Assembly (NCBI RefSeq): GCF_014207375.1
Contig: NZ_JACHEE010000001.1
Coordinates: 453,708 to 517,707 of the forward strand
DNA from: Arthrobacter sp. AZCC_0090
GTDB lineage: Bacteria > Actinomycetota > Actinomycetes > Actinomycetales > Micrococcaceae
Reading direction: 5' to 3'
DNA length: 64,000 nucleotides
Translations under genes and position numbers: made by a program
Shown: one piece after another, positions 9,048 through 17,588 of the stretch
How positions within the stretch are numbered: the first letter of the stretch is position 1
Layout of the letters: each line of letters starts with the position of its first letter
Notes under the pieces: generated by a model
Seen by the model: only the letters and a program-made list of their open reading frames with translations
What the model was told of the DNA's origin: nothing
The model's database searches: none

Positions 9048-10006
9048 GGCAAAGCCGCGCCGCTTCGCGATGGTTGAGGCGGTCCGCCTGTCGACGACGG
9101 CCCCGCGGTAGGGCTGCCCGACGATCCACCTGAGTCGTCGTAGAAGAACTGGGCTGCGCCGACCACGTCCAGAGTGTCAGAGATGGTGACTGTGAAGGAA
9201 TTGTTGGCTGTGGCCGCCGGCGTCTTGAAATAGACCGGCGAATAGTCGCCGGCGCTTCGGGTCTCGACTCCGGAATCGATGCCGTCGATCTTCAACGAGC
9301 TCACCCGGACGTAGTAACCATCCAGGCGCACCCAGGTCCCACCCGTGCGAGGTCCGCCCGGACGTTGCAGGCCGGGAACAGGATTGAGGTTTTCGTCCAC
9401 CACCGTGAGGCCGCTCAGATGGCGGGGGCACGATTCCCCGGCTCCTGGCTGAAGGGGAACTGCCGAGGTGGGGTTGCTCGCGTGGTAGTCCACCACGCCC
9501 CGCATTACAACGACGATGGCCAACTCGAGGCATCGGTTTGCGGGAACTTCCGGCACTGCCGCAGTGGCCGTTGCCGCGGCTTGCCACGACTGGCCCGTGT
9601 TGACGCGCAGCGCATCACAGACGGCGGCAGCAGCCCGCCACACGTCCTTGAAGGTGGTGCCGTCGACGCCGTCGCGCAGCCTGTCGCAGTCTTTCCCCTG
9701 GGCGTAGAGATACATCCGCCCTTCCTGGGGATCATTTGGACCGATCGGCCCGATCGGAACCCACCGCACCACAGGAGCCGCCGCTGGCGGCGGAACGTCC
9801 GGACCCGCAGGACCTCCCGGCACAAGGGTGGGTTCGACGACGGCAGTCGACGCAGAGGAGGCGGACACGGGGGCGCCGGATCCCCCGGAAGCGGCGGAGC
9901 CTTGCGCGGGGGCCGAATCTTGTGAAGGACCGGCGCAACCGCCCATGGCAAAAATAGCAGGAAGGAGCAGTAGTCCGAGGATTCGGTTCCGGGTCCCGTA
10001 GTTCAT
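9044..10006 (-). CDS. Hypothetical lipoprotein
   Basis: The 320-residue product is a predicted lipoprotein with signal LLLLPAIFAMGGC, cleavage before the Cys, and then a Ser/Ala/Gly/Pro-rich linker. The mature part includes a Cys-containing region around DCDRLRDGV and CDALRVNTGQ, and a beta-rich C-terminal domain with a Ser/Gly/Pro tail. The ATG at 10006 was chosen over an upstream start because GGGGG lies seven bases before it and the signal peptide then begins properly. It overlaps the following membrane protein gene by four bases. No known function could be assigned. Confidence 0.75.
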   Translation of the reverse strand: MNYGTRNRILGLLLLPAIFAMGGCAGPSQDSAPAQGSAASGGSGAPVSASSASTAVVEPTLVPGGPAGPDVPPPAAAPVVRWVPIGPIGPNDPQEGRMYLYAQGKDCDRLRDGVDGTTFKDVWRAAAAVCDALRVNTGQSWQAAATATAAVPEVPANRCLELAIVVVMRGVVDYHASNPTSAVPLQPGAGESCPRHLSGLTVVDENLNPVPGLQRPGGPRTGGTWVRLDGYYVRVSSLKIDGIDSGVETRSAGDYSPVYFKTPAATANNSFTVTISDTLDVVGAAQFFYDDSGGSSGSPTAGPSSTGGPPQPSRSGAALP

Positions 10007-10126
10007 TTCAGCCCCCACCCGCCGAAGGCGGCGTATCGGCCCCTGCCAAGGGACCAATCAGCTTACGCAGCTACACAGCCGATTATTCTCCCGAATGGAG
10101 TTGACTGCCAGAGCCGGCGGGTGATG

Positions 10127-10348
10127 CTATTTGCTGAAGTACGGGACGATCAGATAGATCCCGAAAAGCACGGCGATGCCGCATGCCGCGAAACACAGAT
10201 AGGCAAGGGACCAGACCATTGCCGGTGACTTCCGCCGGGCGTCGCCCGCGATAGCCGTGAGGCGAACGCCGAGCGAATACAGCACTACCAAGAGTACGGC
10301 CGCCACGAGGGTTGCCCCGGCCACCTGCACAAGATCCAACCACTTCAT
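10127..10348 (-). CDS. Small two-helix membrane protein linked to Pit
   Basis: This 73-residue protein consists of two hydrophobic helices (about residues 10-28 and 47-68) joined by a basic loop, ARRKSP. Its ATG overlaps the pit stop codon by four bases (ATGA at 10345-10348), which implies translational coupling and equal expression with the phosphate transporter. It may be an accessory subunit or stability factor for Pit; that role is inference only. Confidence 0.75.
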   Translation of the reverse strand: MKWLDLVQVAGATLVAAVLLVVLYSLGVRLTAIAGDARRKSPAMVWSLAYLCFAACGIAVLFGIYLIVPYFSK

Positions 10349-11559
10349 GCCCGGATGTCCTTACTCATGCTCTTGCTCGGACTTTGTTTTCTGGCGTTCT
10401 TCTTGCGGAAGCGGACAGCGGTGCCGGCTTCCTCGACTTCGACGGCGTTGTGGTGGCCCACGTGCGACTTCCTCGAGTAAATGAACATGTAGACGACGAC
10501 GGCGGTGCCCACGACTGCCGCGATGACCACGCCGACAGTGCCGGTGCCAATGAGGAACGCAGTCAGGGCGCCAACGATGGCAGCGGCCGGGAGGGTGAAG
10601 AGCCATCCGGTGGCGATGCGCCCCACCGTGCCCCAACGCACAGTGGTGCCCTTACGTCCCAGTCCCGAGCCAATGACCGAGCCCGAGGCAACCTGGGTGG
10701 TGGACAGCGCGAAGCCGAGGTGGGAGGAAGCGAGGATGGCCGAGGCTGTGCTGGCCTCGGCGGAGAAGCCCTGGGCAGGCTTGACCTCGGTCAGCCCGGA
10801 GCCCATGGTCCGGATGATGCGCCAGCCACCGGCGTAGGTTCCGATGGCGATGGCAAGTGCGCAGGCCCCGATGACCCAGAGCTGCGGGCCGCTGCCCGCC
10901 GGCTGGGTTCCAGCGGCGATCAGGACGAGGGTGATGATGCCCATGGTCTTCTGCGCGTCGTTGGTGCCGTGGGCCAACGCGACGAGGCTGGAGGTGAAGA
11001 TCTGGCCCGTACGGAATCCGCCGCGCTTCTGGGTCAGCTTGTCACCGGTTTCGGGGTCATGACGGGATGTCAGGGCGTAGGCGAGCCTGGTGCAAAGATA
11101 GGCCACGGCGCCGGCGAGCAGTGGCGAGAAGATGGCCGGAAGAATGACCTTCTGGAGCACCGTATCGAAGTTGACTGCGTGGAATCCAATGCCGACGATC
11201 GCCGCACCGATGAGCCCGCCAAAAAGCGCGTGCGAAGAACTGGACGGCAGCCCCTTGAGCCAAGTGAACATGTTCCACAGAACGGCCCCCATGAGCCCGG
11301 CGAAGATGATCTCCGGCGTGATGTGGATCCCGTCCGTGCCTTCGCGGATAAGGCCTCCGGAAATGGTCTTCGCCACTTCGGTCGACAGGAACGCGCCCAC
11401 GAGGTTGAGGACCGCGGCCAGGGCAACAGCCGTCTTGGGCTTGATAGCGCCGGTAGCAATCGGGGTGGCCATTGCGTTCGCTGTGTCGTGGAACCCGTTA
11501 GTGAAGTCAAAAAATAAGGCCAGCGCTATGACAAGCGCGACCATGAAGGTGATTTCCAC
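10345..11559 (-). CDS. pit: Inorganic phosphate transporter, Pit family
   Basis: Pit proteins are low-affinity, proton-coupled carriers of metal-phosphate complexes. The 404-residue sequence shows both inverted signature repeats of the PiT family: FDFTNGFHDTANAMAT near the N-terminus and ALAHGTNDAQKTMG in the second half. About ten transmembrane segments are visible, with a basic C-terminal tail. The Met start lies at the outer edge of a 170-base upstream region that holds a candidate PhoP box. The downstream small membrane protein overlaps by four bases and forms an operon with it. Confidence 0.95.
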   Translation of the reverse strand: MEITFMVALVIALALFFDFTNGFHDTANAMATPIATGAIKPKTAVALAAVLNLVGAFLSTEVAKTISGGLIREGTDGIHITPEIIFAGLMGAVLWNMFTWLKGLPSSSSHALFGGLIGAAIVGIGFHAVNFDTVLQKVILPAIFSPLLAGAVAYLCTRLAYALTSRHDPETGDKLTQKRGGFRTGQIFTSSLVALAHGTNDAQKTMGIITLVLIAAGTQPAGSGPQLWVIGACALAIAIGTYAGGWRIIRTMGSGLTEVKPAQGFSAEASTASAILASSHLGFALSTTQVASGSVIGSGLGRKGTTVRWGTVGRIATGWLFTLPAAAIVGALTAFLIGTGTVGVVIAAVVGTAVVVYMFIYSRKSHVGHHNAVEVEEAGTAVRFRKKNARKQSPSKSMSKDIRA

Positions 11560-11627
11560 CTAGTGCCCAATCTGCAGAGTCGACGATGCGCAGTTCCACT
11601 TCCCCGGGGCCTGCCTTGCACAGCACA

Positions 11628-11649
11628 GTTCAACAACCGTTCATCTGAC
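11628..11649 (+). promoter_or_regulatory. Candidate PHO box (PhoP direct repeats)
   Basis: Two 11-base units begin with GTTCA at 11628 and 11639. They match the spacing and core of the actinobacterial PhoP site, defined by direct repeats of GTTCACC type with an 11-base period. The site lies 69-90 bases upstream of the pit start but is oriented on the opposite strand to pit. Only two units are seen. Confidence 0.45.
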
Positions 11650-11728
11650 TGTACTGGCGGAATTAACTATGGCGGGCGTGAAACCTTAAGAATCCTACGT
11701 GCCATTGCCAGCATGGCCAAACATCGAT

Positions 11729-12226
11729 TCAGCCGAGGAATTGCCGGACGGCCGCGATATCGCTCCGGGACAAGCCACGCCGCGGGTCCGGTGAGATCCA
11801 AAGCACCCGGTCACCAAGGAATTCCGCCCAAGAGCGGGCTGCAGCCTCTTGGGCCAACTGATCATCCATCCACACGAAGCGTTCGGCTCCGGACTCTTGG
11901 ACGTCCTTTTGCAAAACGTCCAACTTCCACCAATCCGCAGTCTCGTCCCAACCGTCGCTGGTCAAGACGGGCCAATGTTCACCGTGGAGACCGATTGCCG
12001 GACACAGGAACTCCGGGGCGAGCTGCTGCCACGTGGTCAGCCAGACAAACCTCGCTGCAGGATGTGCGGCCAGCTCATTGAGCTCGTCAACCAACTCGGC
12101 GGCGTAAACGACGTCCAGTATTCCGGCGTCGGCGATTTTCCATTCAGTACCCCAATCGGTGAAGCCCAGGGGACCAAAGGGGTTCACGACGCCGTCGACG
12201 TCAAGATACAGGGTAACAATGCCCAC
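11729..12226 (-). CDS. HAD-like domain protein
   Basis: This 165-residue protein has the HAD phosphatase-type motif LYLDVDGVVNP at its N-terminus and a late acidic motif WMDDQLAQEA, with FVWLTTW between as the likely motif II Thr. It resembles the small HAD-like proteins common in actinobacteria. The GTG at 12226 was chosen because GGGAGG stands seven to nine bases upstream and the HAD motif then begins six residues in; longer in-frame extensions lack these features. It is divergent from the kynA operon. The substrate is unknown. Confidence 0.8.
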   Translation of the reverse strand: MGIVTLYLDVDGVVNPFGPLGFTDWGTEWKIADAGILDVVYAAELVDELNELAAHPAARFVWLTTWQQLAPEFLCPAIGLHGEHWPVLTSDGWDETADWWKLDVLQKDVQESGAERFVWMDDQLAQEAAARSWAEFLGDRVLWISPDPRRGLSRSDIAAVRQFLG

Positions 12227-12323
12227 AGAGCCCCCTCCCGGACTTGGCGATAAGCCCAGCGTAGGGCAAAGGAGCGGCGGCGCGGCGGTCTGAATCAAGG
12301 AACGCTCAAGACGATTCACTATC

Positions 12324-12351
12324 TTGACGTCCGTCACAAAACTGATACGCT
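12324..12351 (+). promoter_or_regulatory. Predicted kynA promoter giving a leaderless transcript
   Basis: TTGACG (12324-12329) and TACGCT (12346-12351) are 16 bases apart. The -10 box ends six bases before the ATG of the TDO gene, so transcription should begin at or next to the start codon. There is no properly spaced ribosome binding site; AAGG lies only one base from the ATG. Confidence 0.55.
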
Positions 12352-12357
12352 CAAGGC

Positions 12358-13239
12358 ATGGAAAACCGCACCGGCCACTCCGCCGGCCACTCCGCCCAAA
12401 GCATCAGGCACCTCGAAGATTCGGTCCGTACCGACTTCAGCCAAGCCATGTCCTACGGCGGGTACCTGGACCTTGACCGCCTGCTGACAGCCCAGCACCC
12501 ATTGAGCACCCCAGAACACCATGACGAAATGTTGTTCATCATCCAGCACCAAACCAGCGAACTATGGCTCAAGCTCATCCTCCATGAACTCCTTGAGGCA
12601 CGCCGGCTCCTTGATGTGGACAACCTTGCCAAGGCCCTCAAATGCATCGCACGGGTCAAAGCGATCCAGCGGACCATGACTGAGCAGTGGTCGGTCCTGG
12701 GCACACTCACTCCTCGTGAGTACTCCGAATTCCGGCGCTTCCTGGGCAGTTCCTCTGGCTTCCAGTCCCACCAGTACCGCGGCGTCGAGTTCCTCCTGGG
12801 CAACAAGAACCGCGACATGCTCCGCGTCTTTGAGAGCGATCCGGCCGCGCACAGCCAGCTCAACGCCCTCGTGGAGGAGCCGACGCTCTACGATGCCTTC
12901 CTCGCAGTACTGGCGCGGGCGGGCTACGCAGTTCCCGCCGACATCCTGGAACGTGACACAAGCGAACCGTGGACGTTCCACAAGGACCTTGTCCCCGTCT
13001 TCCAGGAGATCTACGAATCGGAAGCCACCCCGTGGGGTTTCTATGAGGCATGCGAAGACCTCGTGGACATCGAAGACAATTTCCATGCCTGGCGTTTCCG
13101 CCACTTGCGCACGGTGCAACGGACCATCGGATTCAAGGTGGGTACGGGCGGCTCATCGGGCGTCGACTTCCTCAAGCGGGCACTTGACCTGACATTCTTC
13201 CCAGAGCTTTACGCCGTCCGCACCGAGATCGGCAACTGA
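12358..13239 (+). CDS. kynA: Tryptophan 2,3-dioxygenase
   Basis: This heme enzyme oxidises L-tryptophan to N-formylkynurenine, the first step of the kynurenine pathway. The 293-residue length is normal for bacterial TDO. Family motifs are MSYGGYLDLDRLLTAQHPLS, HHDEMLFIIQHQTSELWLKL, FQSHQYRGVEFLLGNKN and, near the C-terminus, RHLRTVQRTIGFKVGTGGSS, which holds the proximal heme His. The ATG follows a promoter -10 box by six bases, so the mRNA is probably leaderless. The next gene, kynureninase, begins 60 bases downstream. No kynurenine formamidase is nearby. Confidence 0.96.
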   Translation: MENRTGHSAGHSAQSIRHLEDSVRTDFSQAMSYGGYLDLDRLLTAQHPLSTPEHHDEMLFIIQHQTSELWLKLILHELLEARRLLDVDNLAKALKCIARVKAIQRTMTEQWSVLGTLTPREYSEFRRFLGSSSGFQSHQYRGVEFLLGNKNRDMLRVFESDPAAHSQLNALVEEPTLYDAFLAVLARAGYAVPADILERDTSEPWTFHKDLVPVFQEIYESEATPWGFYEACEDLVDIEDNFHAWRFRHLRTVQRTIGFKVGTGGSSGVDFLKRALDLTFFPELYAVRTEIGN

Positions 13240-13299
13240 ACAGCAATTCAAGGCAAACCGGCACTTCCAGCAACCCCATCAGTTTTCTTCAGGAGAGAC

Positions 13300-14538
13300 A
13301 TGAATAGCGTGCAGCAAACGCAACGGCCGACGTCGGCCGAACTCGACGCCGTAGATCCCCTCGCCGAGCAGCGCGAGGCTTTCTACACCCCCGACGCCGG
13401 TCAGCTCGCCGCCTATCTCGACGGCAACTCGCTCGGCCGCCCGCTCAAGGCCACTTCGGCGAAGCTGGCTTCATTCGTCCAGGACGCGTGGGGCAGCCGC
13501 CTCATCCGAGGCTGGGACGAACAGTGGATGGACGAGCCCACGAGGGTCGGCGACCGGATCGGCGCCGTCACGCTGGGTGCAGCCGCCGGCCAGGTCACGG
13601 TCGGAGATTCCACCTCCGTCATGCTTTACAAGCTCATCCGGGCCGCGGTGGATGCACAGCCGGGCCGCGATGAGATCGTGGTTGACCGCGACAACTTCCC
13701 CACCGACCGTTTCATCATCGAGGGCATCGCGGCGGAAAAGGGCGCCACCATCAAGTGGGTCGCCTCCAACCCGGCAAGCGGCGTCCGGACCACGGACCTT
13801 GAGGGACTGCTCAGCGAGCGGACCGCCGTGGTCGTCCTCAGCCATGTAGCGTACCGTTCCGGCTTCCTTGCAGACGCCGAGGCGATCACCACGTTGGTGA
13901 AGGACGCCGGCGCCCTCATGCTCTGGGATCTGTGCCACTCAGTAGGCTCAGTACCCCTCGAACTGGATGCTTGGGGCGTTGACCTCGCAGTCGGTTGCAC
14001 GTACAAGTACCTCAATGGCGGGCCGGGTTCCCCCGCGTTCGCGTATGTCAACGCTGCGCAGCAGGACCGCTTGCAGCAGCCCATTTGGGGTTGGATGGGC
14101 GCCGACAACCCTTTCGGCATGACAGAAAGCTACAAGCCAGCCGAGGGGATCCGCCGCTTCATCACCGGCACACCGCCGGTTCTCGCCATGCAGCCGCTCA
14201 AGGACATGGTGGAGCTCATTGCGTCCGTCGGGATGGACGCCGTGCGGGAGAAGTCCATCAAGCTCACCGAATACGCAGTTGCTTTGGCCGAGGACATGCT
14301 GGTCCCCCTCGGCGCTGAGATCGTCAGCCCGCGCAACACCGCAGAGCGTGGCTCGCACATCACCGTGGACCATCCCCTCTTCGGCGAGGTCACCCAGAAA
14401 CTCTGGGAGCGGGGAGTCATCCCGGACTTCCGTCCGCCGCACGGACTGCGCATCGGCCTCTCGCCGCTGAGCACCAGCTATGCCGAAGTTGAGCTGGGTA
14501 TGATCGCCATCCGGGACGCCCTCGCCGAGCTCTTGTGA
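13300..14538 (+). CDS. kynU: Kynureninase
   Basis: This PLP enzyme cleaves kynurenine to anthranilate and alanine. The 412-residue protein begins its conserved core with YLDGNSLGRPL. The PLP-binding Lys lies in CTYKYLNGGPGSPAF, with the cofactor Asp in LMLWDLCHSVGSVP, and the C-terminus has PDFRPPHGLRIGLSPL. The ATG has AGGAGAGAC just upstream. It is the second gene of the kyn operon, and its last codons overlap the GTG of the PaaX-type regulator by four bases (GTGA). Confidence 0.96.
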   Translation: MNSVQQTQRPTSAELDAVDPLAEQREAFYTPDAGQLAAYLDGNSLGRPLKATSAKLASFVQDAWGSRLIRGWDEQWMDEPTRVGDRIGAVTLGAAAGQVTVGDSTSVMLYKLIRAAVDAQPGRDEIVVDRDNFPTDRFIIEGIAAEKGATIKWVASNPASGVRTTDLEGLLSERTAVVVLSHVAYRSGFLADAEAITTLVKDAGALMLWDLCHSVGSVPLELDAWGVDLAVGCTYKYLNGGPGSPAFAYVNAAQQDRLQQPIWGWMGADNPFGMTESYKPAEGIRRFITGTPPVLAMQPLKDMVELIASVGMDAVREKSIKLTEYAVALAEDMLVPLGAEIVSPRNTAERGSHITVDHPLFGEVTQKLWERGVIPDFRPPHGLRIGLSPLSTSYAEVELGMIAIRDALAELL

Positions 14539-15425
14539 GTGCTGTCCTTGACGACATGGACTCCCGGCCAGGGAGCACCACGTCGCTGCTACGCACGGTG
14601 ATCGGCCTGTACTTGCGCGATGCCGGTGGATGGATGTCCACCAGGCACATCATCGCCCTCATGGAGGCCCTCGGAGTCACCGCAGCTGTGACCCGAACGG
14701 CCTTGTCTCGGTTGAAAAAGAAGGACATCGTGCTCCCCCGGCCGTGTCAGGGTGTTCCCGGCTTCGCCATCACCGACGGCGCCGCGGCCATGCTTGCCCG
14801 CGGCGACCGCCGGATCTACCACCCCCGGCTCATGTCGTCCGGGGACCGTTGGTGCCTTGTGTCCTTTTCCATACCGGAAACCGAGCGGGAAAAGCGGCAC
14901 CAATTGCGGCGCAGGCTCCACTGGATTGGCTGCGGCACGGTGGCAGCGGGGCTGTGGATCTGCCCGGATTCCCTGCGCGAGGAAGTGGAGGAGATCTTGG
15001 AGGACCTTGAGGTGCGGGGCATGGCCACGGTGTTCGTCACGGACGCTCCCTTGGTTGGCGGCAGCCTCCGCGATGCCGCCTCCGCATGGTGGGATCTGGA
15101 CGCAGTGGCGGAACTGCATCGAGACTTCATCCGGCACCATGGTTCCGCGGCCGACGGCGGTAGTTCGGTCACGAGCCCGGCTGCGGGTTCCGATGGGACT
15201 CGCCCGACGATGGGGGCTTCTCCGGAAGCCTCGGCCGAAACCTTCGCCAGTTATGTCCGCTGCATCGACCGCTGGCGGATCATCCCGTATCTGGACCCAG
15301 GCCTGCCGGCCGAATTCCTGCCTGAGGATTGGCCCGGATTGGAAGGGATCGCTGTGTTTCAGCACATAGGAACCGCCTATTCCAAGCCGAGCGCGGAATT
15401 CGTCCAGGCGACGTTGGAAGCGTAG
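14535..15425 (+). CDS. PaaX-family transcriptional regulator
   Basis: This 296-residue protein has an N-terminal winged-helix region (LYLRDAGGWMSTRHIIALM through AVTRTALSRLKKKDIV) and the central PaaX domain with RWCLVSFSIPETEREKRHQLR. PaaX proteins repress aromatic degradation operons and respond to CoA thioesters. Residues 205-230 form a low-complexity Ser/Gly/Pro insertion. The GTG start overlaps the kynureninase stop codon, so it is the third gene of the kyn operon and a likely autoregulator of tryptophan degradation. Its ligand (kynurenine, anthranilate or a CoA ester) is not known. Confidence 0.82.
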   Translation: MSAVLDDMDSRPGSTTSLLRTVIGLYLRDAGGWMSTRHIIALMEALGVTAAVTRTALSRLKKKDIVLPRPCQGVPGFAITDGAAAMLARGDRRIYHPRLMSSGDRWCLVSFSIPETEREKRHQLRRRLHWIGCGTVAAGLWICPDSLREEVEEILEDLEVRGMATVFVTDAPLVGGSLRDAASAWWDLDAVAELHRDFIRHHGSAADGGSSVTSPAAGSDGTRPTMGASPEASAETFASYVRCIDRWRIIPYLDPGLPAEFLPEDWPGLEGIAVFQHIGTAYSKPSAEFVQATLEA

Positions 15426-15525
15426 CCGGGACGGCCTGAGCGCTGGAACCCCGTGATCACCCCGGGCACCAGGAGTAGTCTGGAAACATGAACTTCCCCG
15501 ATGGCGGATGGTTCGCGAGGTTGCC

Positions 15526-16614
15526 ATGACTCGCACCTGGTTGCGTTGGTTGCCGGCCGCGATGGTTCCGGTAGCCCTTGCTGCGGCAGCTCTGGCTGGT
15601 TCTTACCAGGCGGGAGCTGCGACGAGCCTGCCGCACAAGACGGCCGCGGAAGTCATCGCCATGATCGGGCGCTCCGAAGTCCGAGCCTTGTCCGGTACGC
15701 TTCAACAAAATTCCGAGCTGGGACTCCCCCAGCTCCCCACCACCGGACCTGCCGCAACTCAGGGCCCGGCTTCCGTGATCGAACTCTTGAGCGGTTCGCA
15801 CACGGCCAGGGTCTACCTGGACGGCCCCTCCAAGGCCAGGTTCCAGGTGATGGACATGCTCGCCGAGCGCGAACTCGTCCGCAATGGCAACGATCTCTGG
15901 CTCTACAACTCGGCCGACAACAGCGCGGCGCATGTGACGTTGCCTACGCCGCCCAGGACGGGCAGCCTGGCCCCGCGTGCGACACCAACCCCAGGAATGG
16001 CCACACCTGACGTCGTCGCGCAACACTTCCTCGCCGCCGTCGAGCCCAGTACGGAAGTGACGGTGGGCGATGGAACCACGGTGGCCGGCCGCACGGCCTA
16101 CCAGTTGGTGATCAAGCCACGCAGTACCGGAACGCTGGTCGACTCCGTGACGATTGCCGTTGATTCCGCGTCCGGTCTGCCGCTCGGCGTCGATGTGCAG
16201 GCACGGGGCCAGGCCGCAGCGGCCTTTTCGCTCGCCTTCACTGACGTGAACCTGTCCGCGCCCGACGCCGGTCTGTTCAGTTTCACTCCACCCCGCGGTG
16301 CCGCTGTGGAGCAGAAGGCAGCTCCGCAACTGCATGCCCTGCCGGGTAAGACCGGCCCGACATCCCCCGCGAAAAAGGAAACTGGCCGGCCCACGATCAT
16401 TGGCACTGGCTGGGACGCAGTGATCGGATTGCCTGCAGGCACGGTGCCCGCTGATGTCCGGACTACTCCGTTGATGGCCCAGCTCACCCAGGCAGTGCCC
16501 GGCGGCCGCGCGCTGACTACCAGCCTGGTGACGGTCCTGATGCTCGACGACGGCCGCGTCTTCGCGGGAATGGTGCCACTTGAGCGGCTGCAAGCTGCAG
16601 CCGCCACACAGTGA
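15526..16614 (+). CDS. Exported LolA/RseB-like protein
   Basis: The 362-residue product has an N-terminal signal anchor (about residues 8-35, AAMVPVALAAAALAGSYQAG) and a beta-rich body like the LolA/MucB/RseB and DUF2092 group, with ASVIELLSGSHTARVYLDG and DLWLYNSADN. Such domains bind lipids or sense envelope state. The ATG at 15526 was chosen for GAGG five bases upstream, rather than the GTG at 15508. It overlaps the ABC ATPase gene by four bases (GTGA at 16611), so these genes form one unit. Its role with the transporter is inferred only from this coupling. Confidence 0.75.
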   Translation: MTRTWLRWLPAAMVPVALAAAALAGSYQAGAATSLPHKTAAEVIAMIGRSEVRALSGTLQQNSELGLPQLPTTGPAATQGPASVIELLSGSHTARVYLDGPSKARFQVMDMLAERELVRNGNDLWLYNSADNSAAHVTLPTPPRTGSLAPRATPTPGMATPDVVAQHFLAAVEPSTEVTVGDGTTVAGRTAYQLVIKPRSTGTLVDSVTIAVDSASGLPLGVDVQARGQAAAAFSLAFTDVNLSAPDAGLFSFTPPRGAAVEQKAAPQLHALPGKTGPTSPAKKETGRPTIIGTGWDAVIGLPAGTVPADVRTTPLMAQLTQAVPGGRALTTSLVTVLMLDDGRVFAGMVPLERLQAAAATQ

Positions 16615-17588
16615 CGGAGGTATCCCCGCCAGCCGATCTGGCGATAGAAACACGGGGACTCAGTAAGCGTTTCCGCCACCGGGCCGCCGTCGACGGAATC
16701 GATCTGGCAGTTCCCCGCGGCTCAGTTTTCGGCTTCCTCGGCCCCAACGGCTCCGGGAAGACCACCACCATCCGGTTGCTGCTTGGCTTGGCAGCCGCCA
16801 CGAACGGCCACATCCGGGTTCTAGGCGGCGAAATGCCACGCCAACTGGCAGCCGTTCTACCTCACGTCGGCTCCTTGGTGGAGGGGCCGGCTTTCTACCC
16901 GTTCCTGTCCGGTGCCGCGAACCTTCGGCGACTGGACAGCGCCGACCTGCATGCCTCCCCGTCGACCCGGGCTGCACGGGTCGACGAAGCCCTTGAGCGG
17001 GTGGGGTTGTCCCACGCGGCGGGCAAGAAGGTCCGCGCCTACTCCCTCGGGATGAAGCAGCGCTTGGGCATTGCACATGCCCTCCTGCGTCCGAGGGAAC
17101 TGCTCGTCTTGGATGAACCCACCAACGGCTTGGATCCACAAGGCACCAGGGAAGTGCGGAGCCTCGTGCGCTCCCTCGCCGCCGGAGGCACCACGGTGTT
17201 TGTTTCCAGCCACCTCCTCGCCGAAGTGGAGCAGATGTGCACCCACGTTGGCGTCATGAGCGTGGGCAAGCTCGTCGCTCAAGGAACCCTCCATGAACTC
17301 CGGGCCGCAGGGACGGCCACCATCCGGCTCCACACCCCTGATATCGAAGCAGCTGTGCGCGTCTTGTCCCGGCTGGGCTTGCAGTCGGAGCTGTCAGCTG
17401 CTTCACACGGCTCGGATGGCCAGAGCCTGGTCAGTACCGGTTCGCCGGGGCACGATGTGGCTCCCGAGGCGATCGTCGCGGCCCTCGTCGCGGACGGCGT
17501 CAGGGTCCGGGGCTTTGGGGTGGAGAACGCCAGCCTGGAGGAGCGCTTCGTCTCCCTCACCGGAGAGGGCTTCGACATTGCTGGCTGA
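16611..17588 (+). CDS. ABC transporter ATP-binding protein
   Basis: This 325-residue ATPase of an ABC-2 type exporter has Walker A GPNGSGKTT, signature YSLGMKQRLGIAHALL, Walker B LLVLDEPTNGLDP and the switch His in SSHLL. The C-terminal 100 residues form the regulatory extension seen in drug or lipid exporters of this class. The GTG start overlaps the preceding gene. It is coupled to the permease gene, whose likely TTG start lies inside its last codons. Confidence 0.93.
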   Translation: MTEVSPPADLAIETRGLSKRFRHRAAVDGIDLAVPRGSVFGFLGPNGSGKTTTIRLLLGLAAATNGHIRVLGGEMPRQLAAVLPHVGSLVEGPAFYPFLSGAANLRRLDSADLHASPSTRAARVDEALERVGLSHAAGKKVRAYSLGMKQRLGIAHALLRPRELLVLDEPTNGLDPQGTREVRSLVRSLAAGGTTVFVSSHLLAEVEQMCTHVGVMSVGKLVAQGTLHELRAAGTATIRLHTPDIEAAVRVLSRLGLQSELSAASHGSDGQSLVSTGSPGHDVAPEAIVAALVADGVRVRGFGVENASLEERFVSLTGEGFDIAG

